Source of the DNA: Agitococcus sp.
Lineage (GTDB): Bacteria; Pseudomonadota; Gammaproteobacteria; Pseudomonadales; Moraxellaceae
Assembly (NCBI GenBank): GCA_030646715.1
Contig: JAUSLJ010000011.1
Span: 62,001-126,000, forward strand
DNA length: 64,000 nucleotides
Reading direction: 5' to 3'
Shown here in pieces: positions 10,093-25,000 of the stretch; the first letter of the stretch is position 1, and the number at the start of each line of letters is the position of its first letter. Under the pieces are notes generated by a model. That model saw only the letters and a list, made by a program, of their open reading frames with translations, did no database searches and was not told where the DNA came from. The position numbers were made by a program, and so were the translations under genes.

Positions 10093-13000
10093 ATTAATTC
10101 TCCAGAATAAACTAGGCAGCAATAGCGGACGCAGGCGTTTGTAAATGACGAATATATTCACGCAACAAGGCGTCCCATAATTCGCATTGACCTTGTAACC
10201 ACGCTGCACTAACACCACCAGCAACAATGACATCCATGACTAAAACCAACCATTGACCTTGCTGAGATAAACGAGCAAACCGACGACTACGATTCCAATC
10301 CGCAACTAACTCTGGACGAACATTGCCTTCGATGTTCAGCGTTAAGTTAAACGAGAAATCGACAAACTCACGACGCTCTTCGGATGCAACATTGCCAAAA
10401 TTAATGACAAAACCGACTCCTTGCGTCGCACTTTGTAATTGGACAACTTGCTCATTAATGACCTCATTAGCGCGATAACCCGCCTGTTGCAGAATATGAG
10501 CTAATTGTTGCGGGCTAATGGCAGTGATTAAATCGGACATGATAATTTTCCTTCTGGGACATCTATAAATACAATATATTAAGGTGCTGAACTTGCATCC
10601 ACAGGTGTATCTGTTGTGGGTGTTATTAGCGGTGCGACAGTGGCTTCAGTCATTTTCCTATCATAAACTTGCAACACATTTTCGAGTTTCACACGGTACA
10701 AACCAGTCACCGTTTCATGACTTCGTATGGCTTGCCAGAAACTTTGTTGCTGATGCAAATTAATTACCTCGTTTGCCAAGATCAGCATTTTTTTATTACT
10801 GTCTTCACACAGTGTGTATTTCTGACTGTAACTTTTTAGTTGCCCCTCTGAGACTAGAGCTGCTTGCTGCTGCGTTTTGATACTGGTATTAGCTTGGCTC
10901 AAGGCCAATTGTAGTTGCTGTGTTTGTGCCGTTGTTTCGTCTAACTGTTTTTGTAAGCTACTTGCTTTCTCTGCTTCACGACGCGCGGCACTGCGTAGTT
11001 GATTCATCTCAGCCGTATTGACTTTGGCAACCACAGGAACAGCTTTAACGGGCACAGCATTGGCTAACTGCGCTTTTAAGCTAAGGTTTTCATCCTCCAG
11101 CTGGCGCATTTGCGTGACTGTTTGCCGCAATTGATCACGCATTCTGTCCACGATTGGATCAGCATGTAACCTGCCGCTAATGGCTGTCGTGAGCAACATG
11201 AAACACAGAGCAAGCTTTTTCATCACCGACTCCTTAGAAGCGCGTATTGACATCAAGTTGCAACACATCAACGGCGAATGGCTCGCCTTCCACTTCGGTA
11301 GCACTTAACCATCGAGCACTTAGCCATGAGTTTTTGCTAAAACCAAAACTTCCGCCGAGGTAATAACCTTTGCTATTGGTACCGCCTAAGTGAAAATCTG
11401 AATCGGTAAAGGCATCCATCACTGCGTCAGATTCGACATAACGATAGCCAAACAACGTATTCCATTGGCCATATTCGCGGATTTGGGGATAGCCAACACG
11501 GAGCTGTAATTGATAGCCCATATCGCCACCATTAAACTTCTGGTCACAAGCTTGATTATTAACGGGACAGGGCGATAAGTTATTAACAGGATCGCGGTTA
11601 GAAATACCCGTTTCACTAAACGCTAAATTCTTAACCACGCTGACATCAAACTGCGAATGCAATTTGCCCGATAGAGCTTGGTCAATGGTGGTACTGAGTT
11701 CAACCACGCGATAAGGTGAGGCTAAGCCATAATATTCAAAGGTTGGACTTGGTTTTGTGGGGTCTGCGCCGAGTTGTGTGGTGACATTACGCAGCAATCT
11801 CATGGTATTGCCTTTTTGCACAAAAGTAGGACGTGTATGGTCGGTGTCACAAGCAACACTGTCCGTCCATGCATCACAAGGGGATGACAGTTCACCTTGA
11901 ACATTAGCAAAATCGTAATAAGCTAAACTGCCGCGCAGACTGAGGCCGTCTTTACCGCGCCAATCGCCGCCCAATTGAATACCGTATAACCATTTATCGT
12001 GACTGCCGACTTTAAATTGGCTTTTTGAAGGAAAGTTTCCTTCTGTACTTTCTACCGAAAACATACCCATCGTGGCAAAGGTATGAATTTGCTCACCAAA
12101 AGCGCGCTTATATTGACCTGCCCAACCATCAAACGATAAGTCTTTATCCCAAACTAAATCCGTGGCCGCCAACCAAGGATTGGCCATCCGTCCCCCTAGC
12201 AATGTTAAATTACTGGTTGGGCGATAACGTAATGACGCTCTATCCAATAAAAAATTTACTTTGGCAAAATCCGAGCCTAATGTTTGATTAGAAGAAACAG
12301 GCGAGACCGTATTGCCTGTGGTAAAACGGAAATTAGCATCAAGATTATCGGCAATCTGCGCTTGCATCCCTAAACGCACACGTAAGCGCGTGGCTTGACG
12401 ATTTTTAGTGGTATTGAGAATGGGTGGCGTTAACGGGTTAGCAAAAATATTTAACGGTTTATCGCTGTTAATGGCTTGAAAATTTAAGGCTTGGTCGTAG
12501 TTTCTATCGTCGTATAACTCGCCTTGTTGACGGAGCATCATATCGCCCGAAAAACTGATACGCCGTGTCCATTCAGGCGCAGCATCGACTTGAATCCACC
12601 CTTCTTTTTTAGCAGCGGCTAACACTTCTGCTTTCAATTCGTCACGAATTTTTTGACGTTCACTGTCAGGTAAATAAACGGCACGTACTCGACCTGCTGG
12701 CTCTACAGGTGCTGCTTCTACTTTCTTCTCAATTGCTGCTGTGGCGACTGGAGGTGTTGCAGTTACAGGAATGACAGGTGCAGGTGTATTAACAACAGTT
12801 TCTGTTTTTTTATCAGCATTTGGATTGGCGATTGCAACAGGTGCTGGCACAGGTACAGCATTTTCTGTCTTATTGACGGTATTTTCTGCTTTAGCGACTG
12901 GCGTTGTTCCAGCTTCTTTTGGTGTGGCTTGTCCTTGGCTGGAACGTAAATTTTCCACTAACTTTTGCGCATCACTTAATGACAATGCTTTGCTATTGAT

Positions 13001-16000
13001 CAACGATTTCAATAAATCTTCGGAGGTTTTTTTTGACTGTTCATTACGTAACTGTTGCAATAAATTTTGCGCATCATTCAACGATAACGATTTGCTATTA
13101 ATCAAATAGCGCAATAACTCTTTAGAGCTATCGGCACTAATCGGTGCTGCCAGCGGCGCATTGACTTTGCCTGTATTGTTCTCCGCCGCTATCGCCCACG
13201 AGTTCGCACCCGTCATTAAGGCGATTGCTAACCATAGCCGTGATTGAGCCAGTTGCGGTAGTAACACTGAAGAATGCCGAATAATTATCATTTAACCGTT
13301 ACTCCATCGACAGGGATATGCTGACACCCTGCTCTACTTAAATTTAAACTTCTGGTGAAACTAACCAGCTATAGGTTTTGGCTTGGCCATCGGGTGGTGG
13401 GTTTGACACCCTGCCTACCGACTGCAATAAATTCACTAATAAGCGGTCAACTTCTGGCTTGCCTGTACTTTCAACGATGTCCACTTTTTCAATTTGCCCT
13501 GTCGCTGATACCGTCACTCGCACAGGCACACGCTTAAAACGCATCGCTCTGAGTCGCTCACTCGTTAACAAGGCGCGTCTAAATTCACTGACAACAAAAG
13601 CACGGTATGTCCCGCCACCGCCGCCTGTTCCCCCACCACTGGTACTGGCAACAATGCCATCACCTTTATAGTCTTCACCGCCTGCTTTGCCGCCTAAATC
13701 ACCTGGTCCATCACTGTCAGCGGCTAACTGTGGTGACGGTGCTTCTTTGTGGGGTGCGGCTTGTGGTTCAGGCACAGGCTGCGGTTCTTCTTTAACCTTC
13801 ACTGGCTCATCTTTCGGCGGCGGTGGAGGTGGTGGCGGAGGTGGTTTGAGAATAGTGATTTGTTGCACTACATCGGGGGGTACTGTTTTCTTGATACCAC
13901 CACCATTAAATAGGCTAATCATCAGCCACGACAACAAAACCACCACCAATGCACCAATGGCAATCAATATATATTTGCGCTTGGCTTTTGCGCGTTCGCG
14001 GCGTGAACTACCGCCGATAACTGCCGTAGTCATTGCACCAATCGCTGTGTAACAAGCCCTAATTGCGTGATATCTAAACGTCCTAAAAGTGCCAAAACAT
14101 CAATGACATTTTTATATTGCGTTTCACTATCACCGCGCACCACAACAGGCAAATCGGGAATTTCAGCTTTTTTCTGCTGTAAACGACTTTCTAACTCCTC
14201 CATCGACACAGGTACGGCATCCATAAAGATCTTGCCATCGTTGGCAATCGTGATGGATACCGTTTTGGGTTTTGACAAACTCGGCTGCGAACTGGTTTTT
14301 GGCAAATTAACTTTGATCCCCTGCACCGCTGCTGTCGTCATAATGATAAAAATCACCAGCAACACATAAGACAAATCAAGCATCGGGGTGATGTTGATGT
14401 CGTCGTAGGGTTTATCGTCTTGCATTTGCATGGCTAATTTCCTTACTCATCAGCAATGGCATGGAGTGCCGCTGGATTGTTATAGTTCTCGGCCATACGC
14501 GTAATGAACGACTCAACAAACACGTGCATTTCAACTGAGCATTCTTTGACACGAGTCAGCAGATAGTTGTAGCCAAACAGTGCAGGAATCGCGACAAACA
14601 AACCCGCTACTGTGGCCGCTAACGCTGCCGAAATACCTGGCGCAATGGCGTTAACATTCACTTCACCTGCCGCCGCAACCGCCGCGAAGGTAATCATTAC
14701 CCCAACCACCGTACCTAGCAGACCAATAAAAGGCCCTCCAGAAATGGCGATAGTCAGCAATACCATTTGTTTGTTCAATGATTGCGTTTCACGTACCAGA
14801 CAGGAGTTCAGCGTGGCACGAATCGCTTCGATAGATTGCGGTGATAATGATCGTAATTGCTTGCCTGTACGTGGGTCGGTCTGCAAACGGTCATGCAACT
14901 CGTCAATACCTGTATGAAAAATATGCATCAATGGCGCATCTTCTAATAAATCAAGTACATTTTCTTCGAGTTTTAAGGTGCTTTGACCATTGGGAATGGT
15001 TGCTTGATGAAGTTGTGCGAAGTCGCCTTTGACTTGTTGGAAGGTATTAATAAACGCTTTATTGGCTTTCGATGCTCTGCCAATTTGTAATCCTTTTACC
15101 GCCATCACCCAAAAACTCACCAACATCATCACAATCAAGAAACCAATGACAATCCAGCCGTCGATGGTGACTGAGGCCATAATCACGCTAAAATAGCCCG
15201 TATGGCTGGACGAAGTGACTTCATCAACACCAAACTGTACTAATTTATCGCTCGTTCCCTGATTACCTGCTTCAAATTGCACAGCACTTGCATCACGCGC
15301 CACTTTGGCAATTTTTAATTCATCGACAACACCATGAAACGGTTGTTTTGTGCCATCGCCACCAACGGTTGCCACGCCTTGTAAACCTGAGGCTAAACCG
15401 TGCGCTAAAGTTGAACGTACTTGTCCATCGACATATAACGTTGTTTGTGTAGCATTGGCGACCACTGCCAAATGATGCCAACTGTTATCGGCAATCTGTG
15501 CCGATAATGGGCTAGACGCATTATCAATCGCCACATAAGGTGCGCCGTTATTCAAACCAACAACAAAGCTATTAGCACCACGTTGCGCGTAAATGACTGA
15601 GGTTTCCGCTGCCGCTGGTTTTACCCAAGCAGACCAAGTGACACCACTACCCGCAGGAGTAACAACGGTCGCTGGCAAACTCAAGCTAAAAGTGCCATCA
15701 AAACGTGCAGCATTACCAATCAAACCACTTTCGTCAGTACCCACAGCATTAGTGGCATTGTTACGGTATGAAGTCGAATCACTGGCTGGGCTACCTTTTT
15801 CGCCAAAGTGATAAACAGCTATTTGGTTTGCGTCATAACTGTCTTTACTGTTACTTTCTGCCGTTGCTTTAGCGTTGCCGTAATACATCCAAATTTTTAC
15901 AGGGGTATTCGCAGCAACTTTGGGTACGTGCACCCAAACAAAGGCTAAATTAAAGATCGGGTCAAATTTTTCGATGTGATATTTCAGTGGTGTTTTGTCA

Positions 16001-19000
16001 TCTTCGGCTACAAAGCGTAAATCCGAACCGTCAGCGGCAACATCAATAAACTTCAACACGCCGTCGTGCAAACGAATTAAAACAGGCATATTGGCCTGCT
16101 CGCCTTGAACACCTGCGGCTTTAGCATCTAGCGTGATAGGCTTACGAAACGCCCAATCATCACTCCACCAAGCTTGTGCTTGCGCTGAAAAACCAAGTAA
16201 ACCTGTGAGTAACAATGGCCACAAACGCCGACTCGCTTTGGTAGCAGCCTTAGAATTATCAGAGAGTTGAAGCTGGCTAAACATGAAAATTACTCGCTAA
16301 AAAGAAGTCCAAAGACGGAAAAGAAGACGACTATCGCCACGGTCTGTGCTCGGCCCTTTAACTAAAGGCACACTCCAATCAAACACAGCATTGACGCGGT
16401 TCAACATATTGAGGTTAAAACCAATACCCGCACTGAGCATTTCTACTTGTCGTGAGCTGTTAGGTAATGGTTGATGCTGATGCAAACTTGCCCCATCAAT
16501 AAAAATAAAAGGACGTAGCTCTTGCACATGGTCAACAAATTTCGATTTTTCTAATAAATCGGGTAGCGAAGGTGCTCGTAACTCTAAAGTCCCGTTAGCA
16601 CCATAATCCCCTACCGCTTCTGACTCTAAATAACCACGGACGCTATCCATACCGCCCGCACTTAATTGCTCATTGGAAATTAACGGGCGATCACTGAGTT
16701 GCGCGGTCGTTTTCGCGTAGAACTGAAAAGCACGAGGTAAGTCATAGCTATAGGCGATAGTGCTACGGCCATAAATCATCTGGCCACGCGCCCCATAACG
16801 ATTGGTATCAATGGTTTCTGAGTCACTGCCTAGATGTGGCAAAGCAACGGTCAAGTTGGTATCAAACTGCAACGAGCTATTATCATCACGAGTAAACGAG
16901 TTGTAGCCGAATGACACGGGGTAATAACGAATAGGAGTCAGAATACTGCTGCTTCCTAAATTGACTTTCGATGCAAAGTTTTTGTAGTCCAAACCTAACG
17001 ACAAAGAACGTGAAGTATTGCCGCTATCAGCTAACGGCCAGTTAGCGCGTACACCATAACTATTTCCACCACCAATGACTTCAATGCCACCTAAAGTAGA
17101 GATATTGCTGCTTGAGCGCATTCCCGTTAGGGCAACAGTTAATGGACTTTCTGCAAAACGTAGTGTGTATGAACCAACAATCACCTCGGCCTCGGAGGTG
17201 TTTTCGGGTGCGGTTTGATAAAATAATGAGACACTATGGCTGCGCTGCCACAAATTATCGTAAGAAATACTAGCCGAACTACGTAACTCACTCGTGCCTT
17301 GGCTATAGCGATTATTTAACTCGAACGAACCATGCAGAGGCAGTTTATCTAGCACCACTAAATCAACATCAATCGTACCAACCGTTGAACCTGCTTTTAA
17401 GGCAGGAGTAACAATTTGGTCAGCCTGTTGATTGAGTGTCGCTAGATTTTGCTGTACCACGGTAAAATCAGGGACAGACCCTTCGGTAAAAGCGGTAGCT
17501 TGTTGTTTAATGCGAGTCAACGAGTGATATTGACTGCCTAAAACGGATAGCTTACGCACACGGCCTTCTAGCACTTGCAACAATACCGTACCGTCTTTCA
17601 CTGCTTGTCGTGGAATAGACACTGAAACCGTCTTAAAACCTTGTTCGTGATAGAAGGTTTCTAACGCTTCTCGTGCTTTATCAACATCGTCAGGCGACTT
17701 ATTCAGCCCCAAAAATGGCAACAATACTTCTTGAATATCCGAATCATCGAGCACGGTATTACCATCAACCGCGATTTCCCATAAATCGAGTTGTTTTATG
17801 GGACGCTGTTGCTTAACAACAGGCGCAGCCACAGTCTCCGCAGCCATAAGCAGCGTACATGGGCAAACTAAAGTCGTAGCTGTCAGAGCAACAGCCAAAC
17901 GGCGGAAGTGCGTCAATATGAAAATCCTGCAACGATACTAAATGAGGTGTTAATACATGGGTAAAACGTGTTTTGTCACAATGCCTAAACATTTCAGGGC
18001 TATCGTTCAGCGCGTTGGCAAGCGGCACGTTAAGCAACAAGTAGCCCGCGCCTACTCTCTGACGCGAACTATCGTTGATCTGTGTTACAGAAAAATGTCT
18101 GCTTAGTGACAAAGCGAAGACGAAGGGCTGTCGTTAGCAATTTTTGAATGTTGAGAAACTTTATGAATGTCAGAGCAAATCCAACCTTTACCATTGTCAG
18201 TATTGTGAAATTTTGGCCTTGGCTAGCCGTATTGAGTTTGGTCGTATTAATTGTTTGGATATTACGACTAGGCAGTGAAACATCGTCCGAGACTGAATCT
18301 GTCATAATGGCGACACCACAATCAACCGCCATCCACCCAACCTCACCACAACAATCGACCCTGACTCACACTTCACTGCAAGAAGCATCCGTTGAAACTG
18401 CCGCTGCGAATCAAGTAGCGTACGGAGAAGTTGACTCTGCTCCTAACTCCCGCTTGCCTGAGAACACCCCTACATTTAACATTAAAGAACGTGCCCAAAC
18501 GTTAATGACGTGGGTATCAGACTTAATCAGCGGAACTCCATCTGCCACTTCAACGTCTACTTCATCAGTGAATTTGGCGACACCAAAATCCTCAGCCATT
18601 ACCGCCACTCCGTCCAAACAAGCATTAATAGATACGACTGTTGATGCACCTGTTGCCGATGGTGAAGTAGATCCTGTCCCTGTCGTCAATCATTTACCTG
18701 TGGCGCATGGTGAAGTTAGAAATCAAGATCGGGTTCATGCAGGTGATGATTCGATGTATTTAAAAGATGAAGGGAGTAGTTCAGAAACTACTGAAAGCAA
18801 CTAGGAAGTTGTTACCGCCACGAACAAATAGCGTTCAGATAAGTACCTAAATAAAGGCTTCACCGTTATGCTGAGCCTGCCGAACTACCCTTCGTCAGGC
18901 TCAGCACGAACGGACATAAAAATAGCCTTCCCACCCCTTCACCCCCTCCCTCTACCATAAATCCCCCTCCCTAAGAATGGCTTATTTAACATTTATACGT

Positions 19001-22000
19001 GTTAAAAATGCCATACGACTGAAGTATTCAGCCGTACCTACCAACAAAAAGAATCACGAGGAATAAAATATGGCAATTTGGGTAACGTGGCCAGCATGGA
19101 CCAAGCTCGGGACATTAGGCATCGCGGCAGGTTTATTGACGCTGGCAGGTGAGCGCAGTGACCTTCTCAAAAACAATATGTTTGATCTGGAGGACTATCC
19201 TAAACTCAATGGCAAGATTGTCTGCGATGAGCGGAGCAAAACCGCACGGACTGAAGATGGGACTTGTAACATTTTAGCTAACCCCGCCGAAGGTTCAGCC
19301 TATGTCCGTTTTGGCCGCAACGTCAACCCGACATTTACGCCTGGTGAAACCGAAGCCAATACCTTATTAAGCCCCAATCCACGCGAAGTCAGCAACACCT
19401 TGTTGGCTCGTGGTGAATTTAAGCCCGCACCCAGTCTCAACTTCATTGCCGCCTCTTGGATTCAGTTTATGGTTCACGATTGGGTGGATCATGGCGAAAA
19501 TCAAGCGACCAACCCCATTAAAGTCCCATTACCTGCGGGTGATACTTTAGGTTCTGGCACGTTGAATGTTCGCCGCACCCAAGCCGATTCCTCACGTACC
19601 AGTGCTGACGCAGGAAAAATCAACACCTACCGCAATCACAATACCCATTGGTGGGATGGTTCGCAGTTATACGGTAGCAACAAAGCTCAAAATGACAAGG
19701 TTCGTTCTTTTGTCGATGGCAAGCTAAAAATCAATAGTGATGGCTCATTACCGACCGAGTTTTTGAGTGGCAAACCGATCACAGGCTTTAACGAAAACTG
19801 GTGGGTCGGCATTAGTATGCTGCACCAAATTTTCACGAAAGAGCACAACGCTATTGCTACGATGCTGAAGCAGAAATACCCTAGCGCCAGCGACCAATGG
19901 CTATATGACAAAGCCCGTTTGGTTAACGCGGCATTGATGGCTAAAATCCATACCGTTGAATGGACACCCGCCGTTATTGCCAATCCCGTCACCGAACGTG
20001 CGATGTATGCCAACTGGTGGGGTTTAATTGGCAATGCCGCAGGCCGCGATAAGTATCAAGCAGAAACACGACAATGGTACGCAGACTTATCCAAAACTGA
20101 CTCTTTCCTTAAAACCTTTCTCAAAACTAATTCTGATTTAGCGGGTACGGTGGGCAGTGGCACATTAGACCACGCGATTGCAGGTTTAGTTGGCTCAGCA
20201 AACCCGAATAACTATGGCGTACCCTACACTCTGACCGAAGAATTTGTGTCAGTTTATCGTATGCACCCACTGATGCGTGACAAAGTGGATGTTTATGATA
20301 TTGGTTCAAATGTCGTGTCGAAATCTGTACCGATACAAAATACGCGTGACCGTGATGCCGAATCCATGCTCAGCAGTGAAAAAGCTGACCGTTTATGGTA
20401 CTCCTTCGGTATTACCAATCCGGGTTCATTAACGCTGAACAATTACCCAAATTTTTTGCGTAATTTGTCGATTCCTGTTGTCGGTAATATCGACTTGGCA
20501 ACCACTGACATCCTGCGTGACCGTGAGCGCGGTGTGCCACGTTACAATCAGTTCCGTCGTCAAATTGGCTTAAATCCGATTACTAAATTTGAAGACCTCA
20601 CCAGTGATGCCGCCACACTGACCAATCTGAAACGTGTTTATAGTAATGACATTGAGAAGATTGACACCATGGTTGGCATGATGGCGGAAACTACTCGTCC
20701 AGACGGCTTTGCCTTTGGAGAAACCGCCTTCCAAATTTTCATTCTTAATGCTTCGCGTCGTTTGATGACGGATCGTTTCTTTACCAAAGACTATACGCCA
20801 ACCGTTTATACGCCAGAGGGTTATGCGTGGGTAGAAAATACCACAATGGTGGATGTCATTAAGCGTCATAACCCAACATTGGGACTGAGCTTGACAGGAA
20901 TGGACAATGCCTTCAAACCGTGGGGGCTGAATATGCCTGCCGAATATGAAAGCTGGTCTGCCGCCACCAAAGCCGATCATTTATGGGTGAACGGTGCGTT
21001 ACGCACGCAATATAAAACGACCATGCCTAATTTGGTGAAAGTAAACACAGGCGGTCTTATTAGTTCTATTTTGTGGAAAAAAGTACAGAACCGTACTGAC
21101 GTAGCTCCCGCAGGTTACACCAAACCTATTCATCCTTATGGTGCAATGGCGAAAGTGAAGTTTATCCCTGTTGCTGGGAATGGCTATACAGGTTTATTCC
21201 AAGGTTCAGACTCAGGTTTATTACGTTTGTCGGTCACTGAAAATCCTGCTGAAGGTGCATTCCAACCCGGTATTGCATGGAAAGCCTTAGTCAACGGCAA
21301 GCCATCGGAAAATGTCTCTGCGCTTTACACGCTTGCGGGTCAAGGCACTAACTACAATTTCTTTGCTAATGAATTGTCGAACTATGTCTCTCCTGACATT
21401 AACAATGCCGCCAGCACCATTTTGTTCTCCGCCGTTAGTGCTAAGCCAACCTTAGTGATTATGAACGATATGGCAGAAGTGACTCAAACAGGCTCAGTGG
21501 TGATGACACCTAAAGCACCGACACAAATTTACTTTGTGCCACGCCCAGAAGTCAAAACCATGTTCGCCACGACTGCCCATGACTTCCGTTATGACTTAGC
21601 GAAATTAGGCGCAGGATCACCCGTCTATGACATCTACGCGACTTCTATGGAGATTAAAACATCTATCATCCCTGCCACTAACCTAAGCTATGCCCAACAA
21701 CGTCGCGCCAGCGCAAAGAAAATTGGCACATTGGAGCTAACTTCGCCAATGATTGTTTCTGCTTTTGGTGACCAAGGTGTGTTCTTTAAGCATCAACGTA
21801 ATGAAGATAAATAACGGTTACTAGTTGTTTTCCTTTCGACTCCGCTCAGAAAACGTTCAGGCGTTGGCTAAGTGGAGTCGAAGGCTCAATCAACCAATCT
21901 GCCCCGCCACCACGACAATTTCCACCTTCCATTCAGGCTTTGCCAAAGCCGCTTGTACACAGGCACGCGGCGGTGCATAACCTTGATTCAACCAAGCATC

Positions 22001-25000
22001 CCAAACCACATTCATCCCTGCATAATCAGCTAAATCGCGTAAATACACCGTCACAGTCAACAAATGATTTTTATCACTGCCTGCTTGTGCCAATAAATCA
22101 TCAATCATCGCCAACACTTCCCGCGTTTGGCCTTCAATATCTTGTGCTGCATCGTTGGGCACTTGCCCCGCCAAATAAACGACACCATTAAAAATGGCAG
22201 CCTCGCTATATCGAGTGGCGACGTGTAATCGTTTAATAGTGGTCATGGCTTATCCTAAATTAATGAACTGCTACCCATAGCAGCGGTGAAAAAGCATAAC
22301 GATGATTTATGGTGAAACATAGCCTCACAATTCGCCAAATCGCCCACAAAATCACCAAAATAGCCCTACTTCTGATAGGTCTCAGTTGAAATCCACATTT
22401 AAGTCCCTATCTTTAAGCGCATACTTCCCATTTTGCTAGGAACAGCAATGACAACGATTGTTTGTGTACGCCGCGATAACAGCGTGGCACTCGGCGGCGA
22501 CGGCCAAGTCTCTTTAGGCAATACCGTGATGAAAGGCACGGCACGTAAAGTCCGTCGTTTGTATCACAATCAAGTTATTGCAGGTTTTGCAGGCGGCACC
22601 GCCGATGCTTTCACCTTATTTGACCACTTTGAAGCCAAATTGGAAAAACACGGCGGCAACTTAATTCGCTCCGCCGTTGAACTGGCCAAAGACTGGCGTA
22701 CTGACCGCACCCTACGCCGTTTAGAAGCAATGCTCATTGTCGCTGACAAAACTGCCTCCTTTATTATTACAGGCACAGGCGATGTTCTTGAACCCGAACA
22801 CGGTGTTTTAGCCATTGGTTCAGGTGGCAATTACGCCCTCGCTGCCGCACGCGCCTTGTGTGAAAACACCGATTTAGATGCCGAAACGATTGCTAAAAAG
22901 AGCCTGCAACTGGCGGGCGACATTTGCGTCTATAGCAATCACAACCATATTATTGAAGTCATTAAATTCTGAGGAAAAGGACAATGAGCAGTACCATGAC
23001 TCCCCGTGAAATTGTTCACGAGCTTGACCGTCATATCGTTGGCCAAGATGCCGCCAAACGCGCCGTTGCCTTGTCTTTGCGTAGTCGGTGGCGTCGAATG
23101 CAGCTTCCCGAAGCGCAGCGCCATGAAATCTCGCCCAAAAACATTTTAATGATTGGCCCTACAGGGGTTGGTAAAACCGAGATTGCTCGTCGTTTAGCCA
23201 AACTGGCCAATGCGCCATTTTTAAAAGTGGAAGCGACAAAATTTACCGAAGTGGGTTATGTCGGCCGTGATGTCGAAACCATTATTCGCGATTTAATGGA
23301 AGTTGCCATTAAAAATGAACGGCAAAAAGCGATAGAAAAAACGGATTATCGTGCCGAAGAAGCCGCCGAAGAACGTATTTTAGATGCACTATTGCGCCCA
23401 GCCCGAACATCGGAATGGGAAAATGACAAATCCGCGTCTAACGAAAAAACCGACAATGCCACCCGCCAAATGTTTCGCCGCAAACTGCAATCAGGCGAGC
23501 TTGATGACCGTGAAATTGAAATTGAATTAAGTAACTCGCCTGTCGGTGTCGATATTATGGCTCCACCGGGCATGGAAGATATGGCCAATCAATTGCAGTC
23601 GATGTTTAGCAATCTCAACAAAGACCGTAAAAGCAGCAAACGTATTCCGATTAAAGAAGCGCGCCAGCGTTTAAAGGAAGAAGAAGCGAGCAAGATGGTC
23701 AATGAAGACGACCTAAAAGCTAGAGCCTTAGAATCGGTTGAGCAAAACGGCATTGTCTTTTTGGATGAAATTGACAAAGTTTGTCGTCGGGGCGAATCGC
23801 ACAGCGGCGGTGATGTGTCGCGAGAAGGCGTACAACGAGATTTATTACCGTTAATCGAAGGCTGTGCAGTCAATACCAAATATGGCATGGTCAAAACCGA
23901 CCATATTTTATTTATTGCTTCTGGCGCGTTTCACTTAGCCAAACCGTCAGATCTGATTCCTGAATTACAAGGTCGGCTGCCTATTCGAGTCGAGTTAAAC
24001 GCCCTTTCTGCTTCAGACTTTGAGCGTATTCTTACCGAACCGCACTTCTCGTTGACCGAACAATACAAAGCCTTACTCAACACTGAAGGCTTGCGTATTG
24101 AGTTCAGTCCCGATTGTATTCAACGATTGGCCGAAGTTGCTTTTGAAGTCAATGAACGCACCGAAAACATTGGCGCGCGCCGTTTACATACCGTGCTTGA
24201 GCGTTTATTAGAAGACATTTCTTATAACGCGGGTGATTTAGGTAGCGAGCGTCAAGGTGATGTGTTGATTTTGACCTCTGAAGATGTCAACAAACAACTG
24301 GGTACGTTGGTCAAAGATGAAGACTTAAGTCGTTTTATTCTGTAAAACCTGAATCATAGAAGGTGCGTACCACGCACTTTCTATTTTGAGAGGATAAAAT
24401 GTGCGCATTGTGCCCCCTAGACAACTGACTTTTAACTAACAACACCTTATTTACCGCCAGTGTTCGCTTCCGCACTGTTTTTTTTCTATAGAATTAGTAT
24501 CATTCTTTTTACATTAATATTTATTTGTTTAAGGACTTATCATGTCACGTTTTACTGTAGCGTCTAACGGCGATTTAACTACCACCTTAGCGCGTGTTGA
24601 ACAAACGATTACCAGCAAAGGCGGCTCTTTTTCAGGTGATACCACACAAGGTCAATTTTCGGGTGTTACACCTGTTGGCAACGTCAAAGGTAAATATACC
24701 GTCAATGCCAATAAAGACATCGAAATTACCATTACCGATAAGCCTTTTATTGCACCAATGGCCATTATCGAAAATAAAATCCGCGATTATTTTGCTTAGT
24801 CATTTAGCTATATCTGTACAGGCGTGACTTATCGCGCCTCTAGGTTTAATCTTTTTATCACCATCCACACACACAGAACTTTTTCATTCCCCTTCGACTC
24901 CTGCTACAATTCCCCCCACGCATCAACCCGCCAGCCTAAAGGTCTTGTTATGAGCCGTGAAGAAATCGAAAACACCGAAGGTTTACTCCGTTACGATTTA